The position numbers and the translations under genes were made by a program. Source: Dolomedes plantarius (Eukaryota > Arthropoda > Arachnida > Araneae > Dolomedidae). Taken from it: DNA of 64,000 nucleotides. The notes beneath the pieces were generated by a model, which saw nothing but the letters and a program-made list of their open reading frames with translations, was not told the origin of the DNA and did not search any database. Numbering within the stretch: the first letter of the stretch is position 1; each line of letters opens with the position of its first letter. The stretch spans positions 64,294,477 to 64,358,476 of the forward strand of contig OU015493.1 in NCBI GenBank assembly GCA_907164885.2, given 5' to 3'. Shown in pieces: positions 34,167 to 45,639 of the stretch.

Positions 34167-34672
34167 ATGAAGTTTTACAATTAGAAAAAAAATAGTCAAT
34201 CCAAATAAATATATATCTTGTCATTAATACGAGACATTTAAAAAAGGACTTTTTTTAGTCAATCCCGAACTAAAAAAATGTAGAACAGATAATATCCTAC
34301 GGGTTATATTTTTAAAATTTATTATTTACGAATTGAAAGTTCACAGTAAATGACGCCCGAGTACTCAGTAATCAGGAATTCAAGTTGATTGTTATATTTA
34401 ATAATCGAATCGATTGTTGTATTTAATATTCCCGAATTTAGGCTGATTGTAATGTTATTATGAAGTTTTATAATTAGAATAGCGAACCGAAATATATATA
34501 AAACTTCTTATTAAACAAGACATCAAAAAGGGTTTCTTTAATTCCATCGCGCATTTAAAAAAACGGGGTAATAGATTAAATCTTTCAGGACTGATTTTTA
34601 AAATTTATAATTTACCAATTGAAAACTTTATAATAAATGACGCCTGAGTACTCAGTAGTCAACAGTTCAGTG
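34167..34672. repeat. Imperfect tandem duplication (~290-bp spacing)
   Basis: 34167-34385 and 34457-34672 share the order AGTTTTA.AATTAGAA, AAATATATAT, TTTTTAAAATTTAT, AATTGAAA and AAATGACGCC.GAGTACTCAG. The copies are clearly diverged. Origin unknown. Confidence 0.7.
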
Positions 34673-35081
34673 TGTGATGAATATCAGTAATTTTTTCATC
34701 CTCTGTGGAGCCATTCCTTTAAAAAAACTATAATAAGAAGAAATTTCTTTTATTTAGTATAAACATTATAGGTTCCTTCATAATTCCTTGACATTTTGCC
34801 TGAAAAAAGAAACTAACCTTTCCCTACCGTAATGAAAGAGGATTTTAAACTTTTCAGCATTCCCTAAGTGTTGTATCTATCGGTCAGATGAAGCTATATC
34901 CTTGACCTACATCGATCTAGAACACAGATGTTATCAATCAAATTATCATTAGATAAACTCTTTGTCCTACCTTCTGTACCTGAGCGGGAACTACTTATTC
35001 TACAAGGAATATTTCACTTCGTTCAGTATTTAAATCTGCAATTTATCTAAATGGAGGATTCGCCTTTGAAGCCTTTTATTT

Positions 35082-35117
35082 CGCCCTATCAAAAAATTAA
35101 AATTTTTTGATAGGGCG
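35082..35117. repeat. Perfect 16-bp hairpin with 4-base loop
   Basis: CGCCCTATCAAAAAAT is followed by TAAA and its exact inverse complement. It ends one base before the inverted arm at 35119. It is not repeated at the other arm. Confidence 0.9.
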
Positions 35118-35118
35118 G

Positions 35119-35628
35119 ATTTCACGATGTTCGTTTACTGGCGAAAAGGACCCCGTATATTATTCTGAATATTAAGTATTACGGCTAATTAAATTTAGAT
35201 CAATTAAATTTAAGTCAATTAATGGTACTCAGACCGTATTCTTCATCTCGTTTCAAATGGTACAAATATAAAAAGTACGGTACAAATATAATGTACGGTA
35301 CAAATATGGTACAAATATAATATAGGCTAAATAAATTTAGATCAATTAAATTTAAATCAAATAATGGTACTCAGACCGTATTCTTCATCTCGTTTCAAAT
35401 GGTACAAATATAATAGGTATACGAACGTGACTCGAAGATATGAAATGAGAAAGCTTAGTTAAAATTAGGCCTAATGATGAGATTATGTTAAATTTCAGTG
35501 GCCTGCCCATCGATTGAGATGAAATCACGTTGTTAGTAAAACAAAAATCCCTTTGGCAACTTCTACAGTTTCAATGAAACTTAAAATATATACTATATTT
35601 AATATATATAGATATAAACACACACGCA

Positions 35629-35686
<58 letters not shown>

Positions 35687-37008
35687 GTTTCATATTGAAT
35701 GGGACAAAAAGAAAGCATACCTGTGAACGATGTAAATAGTACTTCATTTTGATAAATCAAATTTACAGTGAAACTATAGTTATCCAAGTTTCTATAGATG
35801 TTCTATGTGTGCCCCTCCGGTGAAACGGCAAATATCTATGTGGTATTCCAGTTCCTGCCACACTCGTGATAGAATATACTTTGTTAATGATTCGAGCACT
35901 TTAGTTATCCGCTGCTTCAGTTGCTGTATGTCCTGGGGAAATGGAGGCACGAACACTGTCTTTAACAAAACCCCATACGAAAAAAATCACAAGGGGTTAG
36001 ATCAGTTGATCTCGGTGGCCAAAAAATCAATGGCATATCGTTTGACCCAGCACAGTCAATCCAGCGATGGGGTAAACTATCGTTCATGTACTAACGTACG
36101 TTTTTATGCCAATGTGGTGGAATACCGTCTTGATAAAGAATGAAGCCTGCAATCGCTTCCTCCAACTGAGGGAACTACCACTGTGATAGCATATCTTGGT
36201 AAATGCACCCATTAAACGATTTTTCCACGAAGAAGAAAAAAGGATCAAACACACAACTATTGGAAATGGAGCAGAAAATGTTCATCTTTGGAGAATCACT
36301 CTCATGTTCCATTAAACCATGTGGATATTCCGTGCCCAAAATCGTAAATTATGGCGATCAACTTTGCCAGAAACGTGAAAAGTGGCTTAATCCGTAAACA
36401 CAAGTATGTTCGCGAAACCATCTACCTCCAGTTTATCTTACAAATTCTCACAGAGAGCTTTACGCAACGGTATGTCGGAAGGTTTTAACGCCTGCACCAT
36501 CTGGAAGTGTATTGCAGGAATTTTAGACGTTTCCATAACACACGCCACACCATTGTATGAGACACATCAAGTCCAGAACTCGCATGACGCGTTGATTTTG
36601 TGGGACTTCAAAAAAACGTTTCAGGAATTTTTTTAATCACTTCGGTTTTGGCTGCTGGTCATAGTGGGCTGGATTTCTTACACAAGCAGCCCGTGTCCTG
36701 AAACTGCTTCACCCACCGTTCGATGTTGCGACGGTGAATGGTTCTTTACCAAATTTCGTGCGAAAAGACTTTGAACGATGATAAATGAGGATGTTTTGTC
36801 GTATTCCAAAGCACATTACGCTTTCTCCTTCATGGATGGCACTATTTTGATTGACAATGCCTCTAGCGGCGATTTCGTAACCGGAAGAATACGGTCTGAG
36901 TACCATTATTTGATTTAAATTTAATTGATCTAAATTTAATTAGCCGTAATACATAATATTCAGAATAATATACGGTGTCCTTTTCGCCAGTAAACGAACA
37001 TCGTGAAA
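35119..37008 (-). mobile_element. Composite with inverted arms around a truncated mariner
   Basis: Arms 35119-35246 and 36885-37008 are inverted copies (ATTTCACGATGTTCGTTTAC outward, GGTACTCAGACCGTATTCTT inward). Within the left side the inner block is duplicated again (35223-35270 and 35364-35410) with ACAAATATA repeats between. The centre holds a mariner end GGGTGTTTCATATTGAATGG after a (TA)n tract at 35684 and a decayed transposase on the minus strand. The opposite mariner end is missing where the right arm begins. Confidence 0.7.
35806..36880 (-). pseudogene. Mariner-like transposase pseudogene
   Basis: On the minus strand the N-terminal part gives YHRSKSFRTKFGKEP, then after a frameshift a VKQF.DTGCLC stretch, characteristic of this mariner group. 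The C-terminal part reads LKQRITKVLESLTKYILSRV and ends FTGGAHIEHL with a stop just before 35806. The middle is broken by stops and frameshifts. The 5' end is fused to the right inverted arm, so start and left TIR are absent. Confidence 0.75.
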
Positions 37009-37011
37009 TGA

Positions 37012-38220
37012 TATCGAGCATAGTTAAAGCAAACTGACGCTATACGCATGCAACTCATCTATAAATGAAATGACAGAATGCTCAAATTGCTTTTGAAGAA
37101 CATGAACGAAAAGATACTAAAATTTCTCCTCTACGAATCAGGAGGATTGATTTCTCTGCATATTGAGATATTTTGTTAATGTACGTAATAAAGTATCTTT
37201 CTCGGAGAATTTGTAAAATACATCATATGCATATCATGGCTAATGTCAGGAAACTTTTGAGGAAATGTGAGGAGAGAATTCTATGGAAATTTGGGATGGA
37301 AATACCTCCTCCTGCAAGTGGACTGCTGCCTGCCTCCCGATTGACTCCGAAAGTCGGAGCGAACTCTTATGGACCATTAAGTCAAATGTAAAACAATTGT
37401 CGACAAAATTATGTTAAAAATAAAATATATTCAAGCAATCTACTGTATTGCTGTCCTGGAAAGGAAATAGGATTCAATGTACAGGGTAAAGTAAAAAAAA
37501 AATGTTTTCTTGTATAGCTCAATGTTTCGCTATTAGAATACTAGTCTCAAGGATCAAATACGCTAATTCGATCCTTGGAGCTATCATGTAGACCTTACAG
37601 TGTTAATATCAGTCATTATGTATGGTTAGTAACTCTGCTGTCAGGAGATTTTGAATAATTTCTTAGAGCTCAAAGCATTGTACAAAGCGGCACAGGAAAT
37701 ACGCATTTCTTCCTCAATGAACTTCAACACCATCAGTGGGGAATACATAATAGAGAAATTTGTAAAAACAGTTGTAATAAGACAGTATATTTAGACTTTT
37801 GCAGCGAACAAAGTTTTAGAAATTTATTTTGAAGCCGCCTACAGGAAATGTTCCAAACCCTGTTTTACACGTTTATCAATGAGGTGAAATACTTTTTAAA
37901 GCTCTTTTCTTTTCTGCTGTGCACGTGCTCGGGGAGAAGTCACAGGGATGGTGGTCGCCAAACAATCTTTGATTGTTATAGGGATTGAATAAGAAAAGCG
38001 TCGGGTGCATCTACCTTTAAGAATGCCGTAAGACAATCGGTCTCAAGTATTCTCCTCCCCTCGGCACTTAAACCTTGAAGAGAAATGTTAATAGACAGGA
38101 AATGAGGTTGAGCATACATCATGATTCGGTTTGTTTCAATATTCGGTCTTGTTTTCTAAAAGACATCCTCCGGGATATTAATTTTGAAATGAGTCTGGTA
38201 AATTATAAGAAAGAAAGAAA
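37012..38220. other. Intergenic, nothing recognised
   Basis: Ordinary composition, short frames only. No transposon end or RNA gene was found. Confidence 0.4.
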
Positions 38221-38225
38221 TAATA

Positions 38226-38235
38226 TATATATGTA

Positions 38236-38291
<56 letters not shown>

Positions 38292-38340
38292 ATGTATGTA
38301 TGTATGTGTGTATGTGTATATGTGTATATGTGTATATGAA
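38226..38340. repeat. (TA)n with (GTAT)n microsatellite
   Basis: TA repeats followed by GTAT and GTGTAT repeats. Apparent frames on both strands are repeat artefacts. Confidence 0.9.
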
Positions 38341-38882
38341 TATGTCGGACTTTGTTCTTCACGCCCATAATTTTAAACCATTGTAGTCCAAACACTTCGT
38401 AGAACAACAACTGCAGTCGGCTCCCGACCTCTCCATCTTCTTCTACCAGCAGACAGATGTGGCGAGTGGCAACAACATCACACCAAATATCTCAAAAAAT
38501 ATTTATTAAATCTCATACTAAACTCAGCTCCATTAATAAATTTTATTTCGTTCCGTTCCTATCCAAAATGCGTGGCTGCAGAGCAGCACAACCGTCTCAG
38601 TTAATCATCCCATTGTCTCTGAATATTTTCAACCCTTTACATTCAGCTTTTAAGTTACCACGCATCTCCTACGGTCAGATTACGTCAGTATGACGGTTGC
38701 ACCGAAGGTGAGGCTTGGGCGGAGACTGGTTGTCACTAAAATCCAACCCTGCAATGCATTTTCTCCGCGATGCTTTTAATCCGATTTTCACGATTTCCCA
38801 ACCCTAATTGATAAATCTTATTTCTTCTTTAACAAAGACCCCATTTAAAGTTTACGCGATCGTCCCCCCATATTTTAGCCTC

Positions 38883-38908
38883 ACATATATATATGTGTAT
38901 ATATATAA

Positions 38909-38965
<57 letters not shown>

Positions 38966-38985
38966 GGTGTGTGTGTGTGTCAGTC
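38883..38985. repeat. (TA)n/(TG)n microsatellite
   Basis: TA repeats passing into TG repeats; no associated element end was seen. Confidence 0.9.
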
Positions 38986-38989
38986 AAAA

Positions 38990-39528
38990 CATAACTGAAC
39001 TGTCAAAATGTAGTTGAGAAGTACGGGGAAAGGGGGCTTAAAATAATAAGAATCTAATATTTCATTTACAAAGCGCGCGTATTTTGCTGTGGGGAAAATC
39101 ATCTTTTAGAGGCGACTTGAGCGCAAAGCGAATAATTCTAGGCTAGAAGATTTATTTTTAGAAATGTAAAGGTTGGGTGTGAAGTCAAAATTACAAGGTC
39201 GGCAATTTTAAGAGTTCAGATGACCAAAGGTTGAGGTCTGCACATGAGCGTATAGCAGGCGCTCGGAGGGAATTGGGTTTTTCGCGCCAGATTGGAGGCG
39301 AATTTCGTTGAGAGCGGAAGCTCGCGGCTTCGTGCCGAATCAGTTATCAAAATGGCAAAGCGCGGTAATCAACCTGGAGAGTGGTCAACTTATGAAGTTC
39401 AATAATGCTGGATTTATCACGAATTAGATTACTTCCTTAATGGCCTCGCCACTCGCCCAATTATTTTTAAAGAACGATGACTGCATCAAATCGAATTTAC
39501 ACAGGAGCAAAACACGCTGCCTGGCCTG

Positions 39529-39529
<1 letters not shown>
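38990..39529. other. Intergenic, nothing recognised
   Basis: Moderately GC-rich stretch (39060-39400) with no sustained frame. Nothing else identified. Confidence 0.4.
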
Positions 39530-39571
<42 letters not shown>

Positions 39572-39574
<3 letters not shown>

Positions 39575-39923
39575 TCGAACCCCGTTATAACGAACTTAAA
39601 AGGACCACAGGTTTGATTCGCTTTATCCGGTTGTTCGCTATATTCAAACCGTTAAAAAATGCTAGAGTTCATAAAATTAATAACTCAATAGTTGCAATGT
39701 GTATTCAATAATTATGCATTAAAAAATTATAAAAATTCACTATTAAAAATCACTATTAATTCACTATTAATCACTATTAAAAATTATCATTAATGCATTA
39801 AATCCACTAAAATAGATTACATTAAACTGACACAATACGAATTAAATCACGTACAATAGGAAAACTGAGGGACCAAAATTTTCGTTCGTTATATACCGGG
39901 TTTGTTATAACGGGGTACGACTG
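39572..39923. mobile_element. pogo/Tigger-like MITE (352 bp)
   Basis: The ends CAGTCGAACCCCGTTATAAC and, inverted, CAGTCGTACCCCGTTATAAC sit between TA repeats on both sides, as pogo/Tigger elements do. The interior is AT-rich with short CACTATTAA repeats and no coding potential. Confidence 0.9.
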
Positions 39924-39966
<43 letters not shown>

Positions 39967-39976
39967 CTGTGTATGT

Positions 39977-40026
<50 letters not shown>

Positions 40027-40055
40027 CTGTGTATGTATACATATATATATATATC
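39924..40055. repeat. Compound (TA)n/(TG)n microsatellite
   Basis: Alternating TA and TG tracts with two near-identical copies of TGTCTGTGTATGTATACATA (39963 and 40023), so the tract itself has been duplicated. Confidence 0.9.
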
Positions 40056-40061
40056 TGTAAC

Positions 40062-40270
40062 TTGGTACAAGAAATGTCTAAGCCAGTTTTTTGCCAAGAT
40101 GATTTTGTTTGGTTATGTCACGTTTAAAAAAAATTTCTTTCAATGTAAGAAGTACCCAAGTCTGTCCGATGCTTTAAAAGTGTTTTCTAAACCATTTTAC
40201 TGACTTGGGTACTTCTTACATTCAACAAAATCATCTTGGAAAAATCTGACTTAGGCACTACTTGCACCAA
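40062..40270. mobile_element. Foldback MITE
   Basis: The sequence folds on itself. The outer arms TTGGTACAAGAAATGTCTAA and, inverted, TTGGTGCAAGTAGTGCCTAA match with differences, then CCAAGATGATTTTGTT, then a perfect 20-bp stem AATGTAAGAAGTACCCAAGT with its inverse. The central loop is about 40 bases. No coding potential. Confidence 0.8.
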
Positions 40271-40281
40271 TCCACAAATAA

Positions 40282-40360
<79 letters not shown>

Positions 40361-40363
<3 letters not shown>

Positions 40364-42639
40364 TTGGCTCTCTGTTTAACGACTTTCAAGGGACCGCAAA
40401 AAATCGTCCTTAAGTAGAAATCGCCCTTAAACAGAATTTGTGAAAAAAATAACATTTCCCTACACACTTTACAGGCTTTGGACTATCAATATATTTCTTA
40501 ATATATTGGGGTGTTTAAAAATGTTATTTTTATTATCATTATTATTTTATTCACAAAAAGTTATTTTAAATTACATTGGAAAAAGAGTACAAACAATACA
40601 ATAAATTTGGTTTTAACAAAGTCAAAGTGTTGATTGCTTCATTTTTCGCCTTGTCTTCGTTATTCTCTTTTCTCGATTTCCTGAAATGTTAAATGTGTTA
40701 TCTTCCATATGTGTTATCTTCCATATGCAATATAACGTATAGAGCAGAAGTTGCATGTGTGTAAGACGGAGGCAGTGTCTCATTTTCCGTGTCTTCAACT
40801 TCACCTTCTTCGTCTGACTCTGTGTTTTCGTTTACTATATCTTCATAAATTTGTTCTGCATTTCTGTAATCTGTTGTTAAGAATAATTCATCACAATTGT
40901 AGAAATCTTGAATTGTAACATCCCCATCTTCAACAAGACTCTCCATTCTTCAGGGGTAATGTCATCTTCGTTGATTTCTACATCCGTACTTTGCAGTCCC
41001 ACTACAAGTTCTTTGTGAATTCCAGCAACGCGAAAGCAGTTTTTTATTGGGGATGAAGAAACTTTTTTCCATGCTGATGTTATCATGTGCATTGCTTCCA
41101 AGATCGTAAATTTTCTAATTTTCATACTATCAGCCGAATGGTTTTTAATTTCCTAATTGAAGAATTTCTGTAGTATGCTTTCACACTGCGAATGATACCC
41201 AGGTCTAATGGCTACAACTTGCTAGTGCAGTTAGCTGGTAAGAAATGAATAGTCAAATTTGTAAATCAAGGAATATTTGGAGTCTGTGTAGTACAATGGT
41301 CGATAAAAAGTAAAACTTTTATCTTTTCTTGATGCATGTTTCATCAAATTTTCTAATTCAGTCAATAAAAATTTGTGATGTTATCTATTCTTTATTGTTA
41401 ATCCGGTACTCACAAGGTTTCCTGGTGATATTCTTAAAACACCTTGGTTGGTTTGATTTGCCTATAACTAGTGGTGGGTATTTCTCGTATCCATCCGAAT
41501 TAGTGTACAGTAAAACAGTCAATCGTTCTTTACTGTGTTTTCCCCCAAAGCACTTTTCGCCCATATACGCTAAAGTTTTATTAGGCACCCTATTGTGGGG
41601 TAGGCCCGTCGCATCTGTATTCAATATGTTCTTCTCATTATATCCATCTAATATCCTCTTCAGCAATGTTTTCCATTCTTCGACTATTTTTTCATCTACG
41701 ACGCCACTTTCGCAAGATATGCTTTTAAATGCAATTCCATATATTTATTTGAACTTTGCCAACAGACTAGCTGAAGCCTGAAAATTTTGCATCCCAAACT
41801 TTTCTGCCAGAACAATAGCATTTTCTTTAAATATCACTCCGAAAATTGGAATGTTGGATGCTCTTGCTTCATGAAACCATTGCAGGACTGCCTTATCAAA
41901 CTCTTCTGATCGACCACATTGAATTTTCTGTCGTTTGGATTTGGATCTCAAACCAAATTTTTGTGCTGCTTCAAGAATTTTCTCTTTGCTTGCTAAAATT
42001 CCTTTGAGAGTAGACTCGGGTAGCTGAAATTGTCTTACGAATTGGACTTTTGTTAGTCCAACACTTTCTTCCCAGTATTCAATAATTTTCCCTTTTTCGT
42101 GTAGCGTAAGATGCTTTCACTTTGATGCCATTTTGCTCTGCTCGTATTCGCACTGGAATGAGCTTCTACACACACCCATGAATTCTCTAAACATGAACAT
42201 CTGCTTCCCGGAAGGAGTGAGAGAAGGCTACTATTGGACAGTTCGCAAGTCACATGACAACAGATGTTAGGGACAATAGAGTGATTCAACTCCCGCACTA
42301 AGAGCTCCATGAAAGAATATTCAATCTTCCGAGAAACAGTAATCCCCCCCCCGTTTTTCATACTGCAACAAGTCTATGATTTCAACATTGCAAACATCAA
42401 AGAAATTCCGGGTCTGTTATTGACACCAAACTTGTTTTACCCCGCTGAAGGAAAGGAAGGTTCCCCTCCTGCAGATAAAATGTTAAAGGAAAAATTTATC
42501 ATGTAAAAAAGATCGTCGTTAAACAGAAACATCATCGTCATTAAATAGATTTTTTTTACGTCGGAGGGACCGGGACTGGGAAATATCGTCTTTAAATAGA
42601 GATCGTCGTTAAGTAGAGCGTCGTTAAACAGAGAGCCAA

Positions 42640-42642
<3 letters not shown>
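40361..42642 (-). mobile_element. Tigger/pogo-like transposon with transposase remnant
   Basis: Inverted ends CAGTTGGCTCTCTGTTTAAC are exact at both sides, and subterminal blocks with ATCGTC.TTAA.TAGA recur. TA repeats flank both ends (40290-40360 and 42643-42680), so it inserted inside one TA microsatellite. The transposase lies on the minus strand. Confidence 0.93.
40622..42131 (-). pseudogene. Tigger-like (DDE_1, CENP-B HTH) transposase pseudogene
   Basis: The minus-strand ATG near 42131 is followed by a stop at codon 5, then KHLTLHEKGKIIEYWEES, a CENP-B-type N-terminal helix-turn-helix. 41951-41745 gives the second HTH (EEFDKAVLQWFHEARASNIP) and an in-frame stop. 41666-41385 gives NILNTDATGL (first catalytic Asp) and MGEKCFGGKHSKERLTVLL. 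About 41350-41200 gives VLLFIDHC (second Asp) and PLDLGII (third Asp) in a shifted frame. 41125-40622 gives an acidic C-terminal part (SDEEGEVEDTENE). The triad seems conserved but stops and frameshifts inactivate the gene. Confidence 0.85.
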
Positions 42643-42681
<39 letters not shown>

Positions 42682-42682
42682 C

Positions 42683-44118
42683 TATTGCATGAGGTTCGTT
42701 TTAGGACTTGCATTTCAACAGAACTTACAACAGCTTATGTACAAACGCAATAGTCTAATAAAACCACATTTTCTTAGGTTAAAATTAATTTGGTACTTTG
42801 AAAAGGAAATTTTTAAATGTCGCAGGTTTTATCTATGATTTCATTTCTAGAAACCTCTGGAGGTGCGGGGTCATGTGTAACGGTTTCCTGTCTTGACTCT
42901 GTTCTAAATTACGGGACCGGCTTATAGGGGGTTTTTCTGGCCACCTATACGGTGCCTCCTTAAATGTATGGCCAGCAGTCTCGCGGTGTATATACAGTCG
43001 AATGTCTAGCGACAAGTGCCGCCACGTTCTAAAAATAGAAAAATTCCAGAAACATTTTTTTCTTGTACTATATTAAAACTTTAGTTTGTGCTCATCTATT
43101 TTAAATCAAAGAATGGTATTTTTCGTATTTAAAAGGACATATCTAAAATTCCTTGCACGTTATCTTCCATTTACCACAATTGTTTGAGTTAAATTGTTTT
43201 ATTTTTACTCATTATATTATGTTTACACATAATTTTTTTTGCATTTGAGACAAACATTTTATAAAATTTTCTATAAAGCAATAATTATTCGAGTGAAAAT
43301 ACTTTTTTCTCCTTTTATGTGATAAAAATTAAAAATATTCCAAATCTTGAATTCAAATAATTCTATGACTTCTCCAATCTACAAAAATAGAAAAATTTTG
43401 CAGCTACACATATATCCAAAACTAAGAGTGCTTTATATTGTTAATATTGACATATTTCAAAACAACTCCAAATTGCTCAGGTGCTTTTTACATTCATGAT
43501 GAACATTTTATAAAAACCTGAGAAAAAAGTCATTGGGAAATAAATACAAATAAAGTAAAGCTTTATGTGTCTGTTCCCATTAGCATTTTTAATAATATGG
43601 ATTTTCAAATATCACTTGGCTTAAATCACACCCTGTAGAGTCAACCAATTTTCTTACCTTCTAAAAAAATGCAAGCTAATTTGAAATTTTCCATAAAATG
43701 GAGACCTGTTTTGGAATTTAAATTTGCACCAAAACGAAGAAAGGAAATTTAAGAAAACATTTCACTTTCATCTTCATTCGTGTTATTCTTGATTCCAATT
43801 CTTGAATCAAGTAATCTTTATTGAAAAAGTAACTTTTCTACGCTTGAAAATGCATGTTTTTCATGACAACGTTATTAAATACTTTGTCATTTTCAAAATA
43901 CCACTCAGATATTTTCCTTTCTTTTCGCTTGACTTTCTTTCATATACATTAGATTACAACATTTTGGCAAATAAAATTTTTTTTACCGTGAACAAGTTAA
44001 CTCTTTCTCTAGGTAGACAACCGAAATAAAATTTAAAATAAATCATTATGCTTTCTTGTAAAAAATAACGATTAATAACTGCCAAGTATAATTTCAATCG
44101 TCTCATGCATAGGCAGAT
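42683..44118. other. Intergenic, mostly unrecognised
   Basis: Contains a SINE fragment (listed separately) and, at 42996, CAGTCGAATGTCTAGCGAC after TA, which resembles a pogo-type end without a partner. The rest is AT-rich and has no supportable gene. Confidence 0.4.
42839..42990 (+). mobile_element. SINE fragment (family B)
   Basis: ACCTCTGGAGGTGCGGGGTC and AAATTACGGGACCGG match the inverse of the SINE bodies at 47884-48217 and 59186-59541 in the same order. The tRNA-like head is missing, so this is a 5'-truncated, diverged copy. Confidence 0.7.
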
Positions 44119-44213
44119 TTGACCCTTCAGCGGGCGCGCCATGTGTACAGAGTGCAGCATTTTCGTAATTTTGAATGGTTTGTTTTTACATGTAAGGTAT
44201 GAATGTTCTAAGC

Positions 44214-44567
44214 CAGTGGTTCCCAACCTTTTTCAGCTGGAGACCCACCTTTCCTTATCGGAATACCTCCACGGTCCATCGATCCATGGTGGAGTAACAA
44301 ACCTTATTTGTATCGTATCCCTTCCTTATGTTTATATAATTTACCATCAAATATTGCAAATATATATATATATATATATATATGCTTTTTTGAAGATGCA
44401 GATTGATTATTGATAAACAATTTGTGTTCTGATTTGAAAATGGTTGACAAAATATAAGCACTTTTTCTTATCTTTTCTGATGGTTTATTCTATGGTTTCT
44501 GATAGTTTTAGGATCGAGTGGCGACACACCTGTAACCCTTCCGCGACCCACCGGTTGGGAACCGCTG
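44214..44567. mobile_element. hAT-like MITE (354 bp)
   Basis: The ends CAGTGGTTCCCAACC and, inverted, CAGCGGTTCCCAACC are typical of hAT elements. The 8-bp target duplication TTCTAAGC is perfect (44206-44213, 44568-44575). It lies inside the piggyBac remnant, hence is younger. Confidence 0.95.
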
Positions 44568-44714
44568 TTCTAAGCAGTTTATGTTTATAGCTACACCCTT
44601 TCTAATGCAAGTCTGATTTTCCGACCCTTGCATTCCTTTCAATTCATTGTTAGTCGTGGATTAACCGTGGTAGACTAGCGATTGTACTGGATTACAATAC
44701 GACAAATGCAGTCG

Positions 44715-44932
44715 ATACAATGTGCAGCTATTACACGGTATTCTGCATATCACGAAGATGGACAATCTCGTTGTTGTTTTTTACGTTTTTGGACATGATA
44801 GGAATACATTCGCAAATTGTCCTTAGATTCAATAAACCGGACAGTTTTGAAATAAGACGATTTTATCTGCATTATTTGGCCTTTAATTATAAATATATCT
44901 TAATACTATCAACATTTTATATCTTATCATAA
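44715..44932 (+). pseudogene. piggyBac transposase C-terminal fragment
   Basis: The frame reads CSYYTVFCISRRWTISLLFF, then LDMIGIHSQIV, and RRFYLHYLAFN, matching the pattern of the DDE_Tnp_1_7 C-terminal region (Tyr-Ser/Thr-x-x-R..RW...FF..LD...N/HS). Everything upstream of this, including most catalytic residues, is absent. Assignment rests on this short pattern plus the TIRs. Confidence 0.6.
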
Positions 44933-45211
44933 AACGCAGAATTATTATTTTCAATTTGAAAAATAAACGTTTATTACAAAAGGAGTAATCAAGGTTGAAA
45001 GAGACGTTGCACTTTGTGCCACACGCGCCTCCTGGTGCTCCAAAAATTGGCGCGCCCGCTTGAAGGGTTACTCAAAACTTGGATTATCCTGTCTCTTTAT
45101 ATTCGACCAACCAAACTCTCAGATTTATGGGTCTGTAATGTGACATTTTTTCGGCATTAAACTTCGAACTCAGTTTCAATATTATATTTGATTGTATTTA
45201 CAGTTCATTTC

Positions 45212-45415
45212 CTAAAACTCTAAGTGAGGCATCTGCCATGGAACGTGCATATGCGAGTATTCCCATTTCTTTCTCCATTTCTTTGCATCTTTTCTTTTTT
45301 CTTCTGCCCCTTTGTACGTGGGGAGAGGAAAAGTCCACATGTGGAACGATGGATCATAAATTTTGTCTCCCTTAGAACTTTTTGTAGGCTTAAAACTTTT
45401 GTATTTCTGACCCAA
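45212..45415 (-). CDS. Possible terminal exon of an unrecognised gene
   Basis: The minus-strand frame is rich in Lys, Trp, Tyr and Pro (FHMWTFPLPTYKGAEEKRKD, WRKKWEYSHMHVPWQMPHLE) and ends with a TAG at 45212-45214. A stop lies just upstream and no Met begins it, so it would be a last exon entered by splicing, for example after an AG near 45413. The composition is unlike the AT-driven random frames around it. I do not recognise the protein, and no upstream exon was found. Low confidence. Confidence 0.3.
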   Translation of the reverse strand: MGQKYKSFKPTKSSKGDKIYDPSFHMWTFPLPTYKGAEEKRKDAKKWRKKWEYSHMHVPWQMPHLEF

Positions 45416-45639
45416 CTTTCAGGTTTGGTTCTTTCTGAATTGTACCCTGACATCCCTATTTACATCAAAGTGTTAAATAATCTTAGTACGTGTGTTTCGT
45501 CTTTGGAGACTATCACATCTACACCTAATGAAAGACTAAACCTAACTACTGAAATTTATAAAAAAATCCACTTACATTTTGTGGTTGTTAAAACGTTGCT
45601 GTTTATGATCCTCCAAAATATCCCCATCTATGGATAACG

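Larger units (their letters stand above)
44123..45067 (+). mobile_element. piggyBac-like remnant
   Basis: The ends CCCTTCAGCGGGCGCGCCA and, inverted, CCCTTCAAGCGGGCGCGCCA are flanked by TTGA (44119-44122) and TTAC (45068-45071), which look like decayed TTAA target copies. Inside, 44715-44932 encodes a piece resembling the C-terminal part of piggyBac transposases. A hAT MITE is inserted at 44214. Confidence 0.75.

Noticed and set aside
35082..35117. Rho-independent terminator
   Set aside because: Looks like one in shape, but the context is eukaryotic and no bacterial gene is near.
42996..43020. Full pogo-type element
   Set aside because: Only one possible end (CAGTCGAATGTCTAGCGAC); no inverted partner was found.
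45224..45637. 137-codon plus-strand frame
   Set aside because: Overlaps the more protein-like minus-strand frame and has only low-complexity hydrophobic content.
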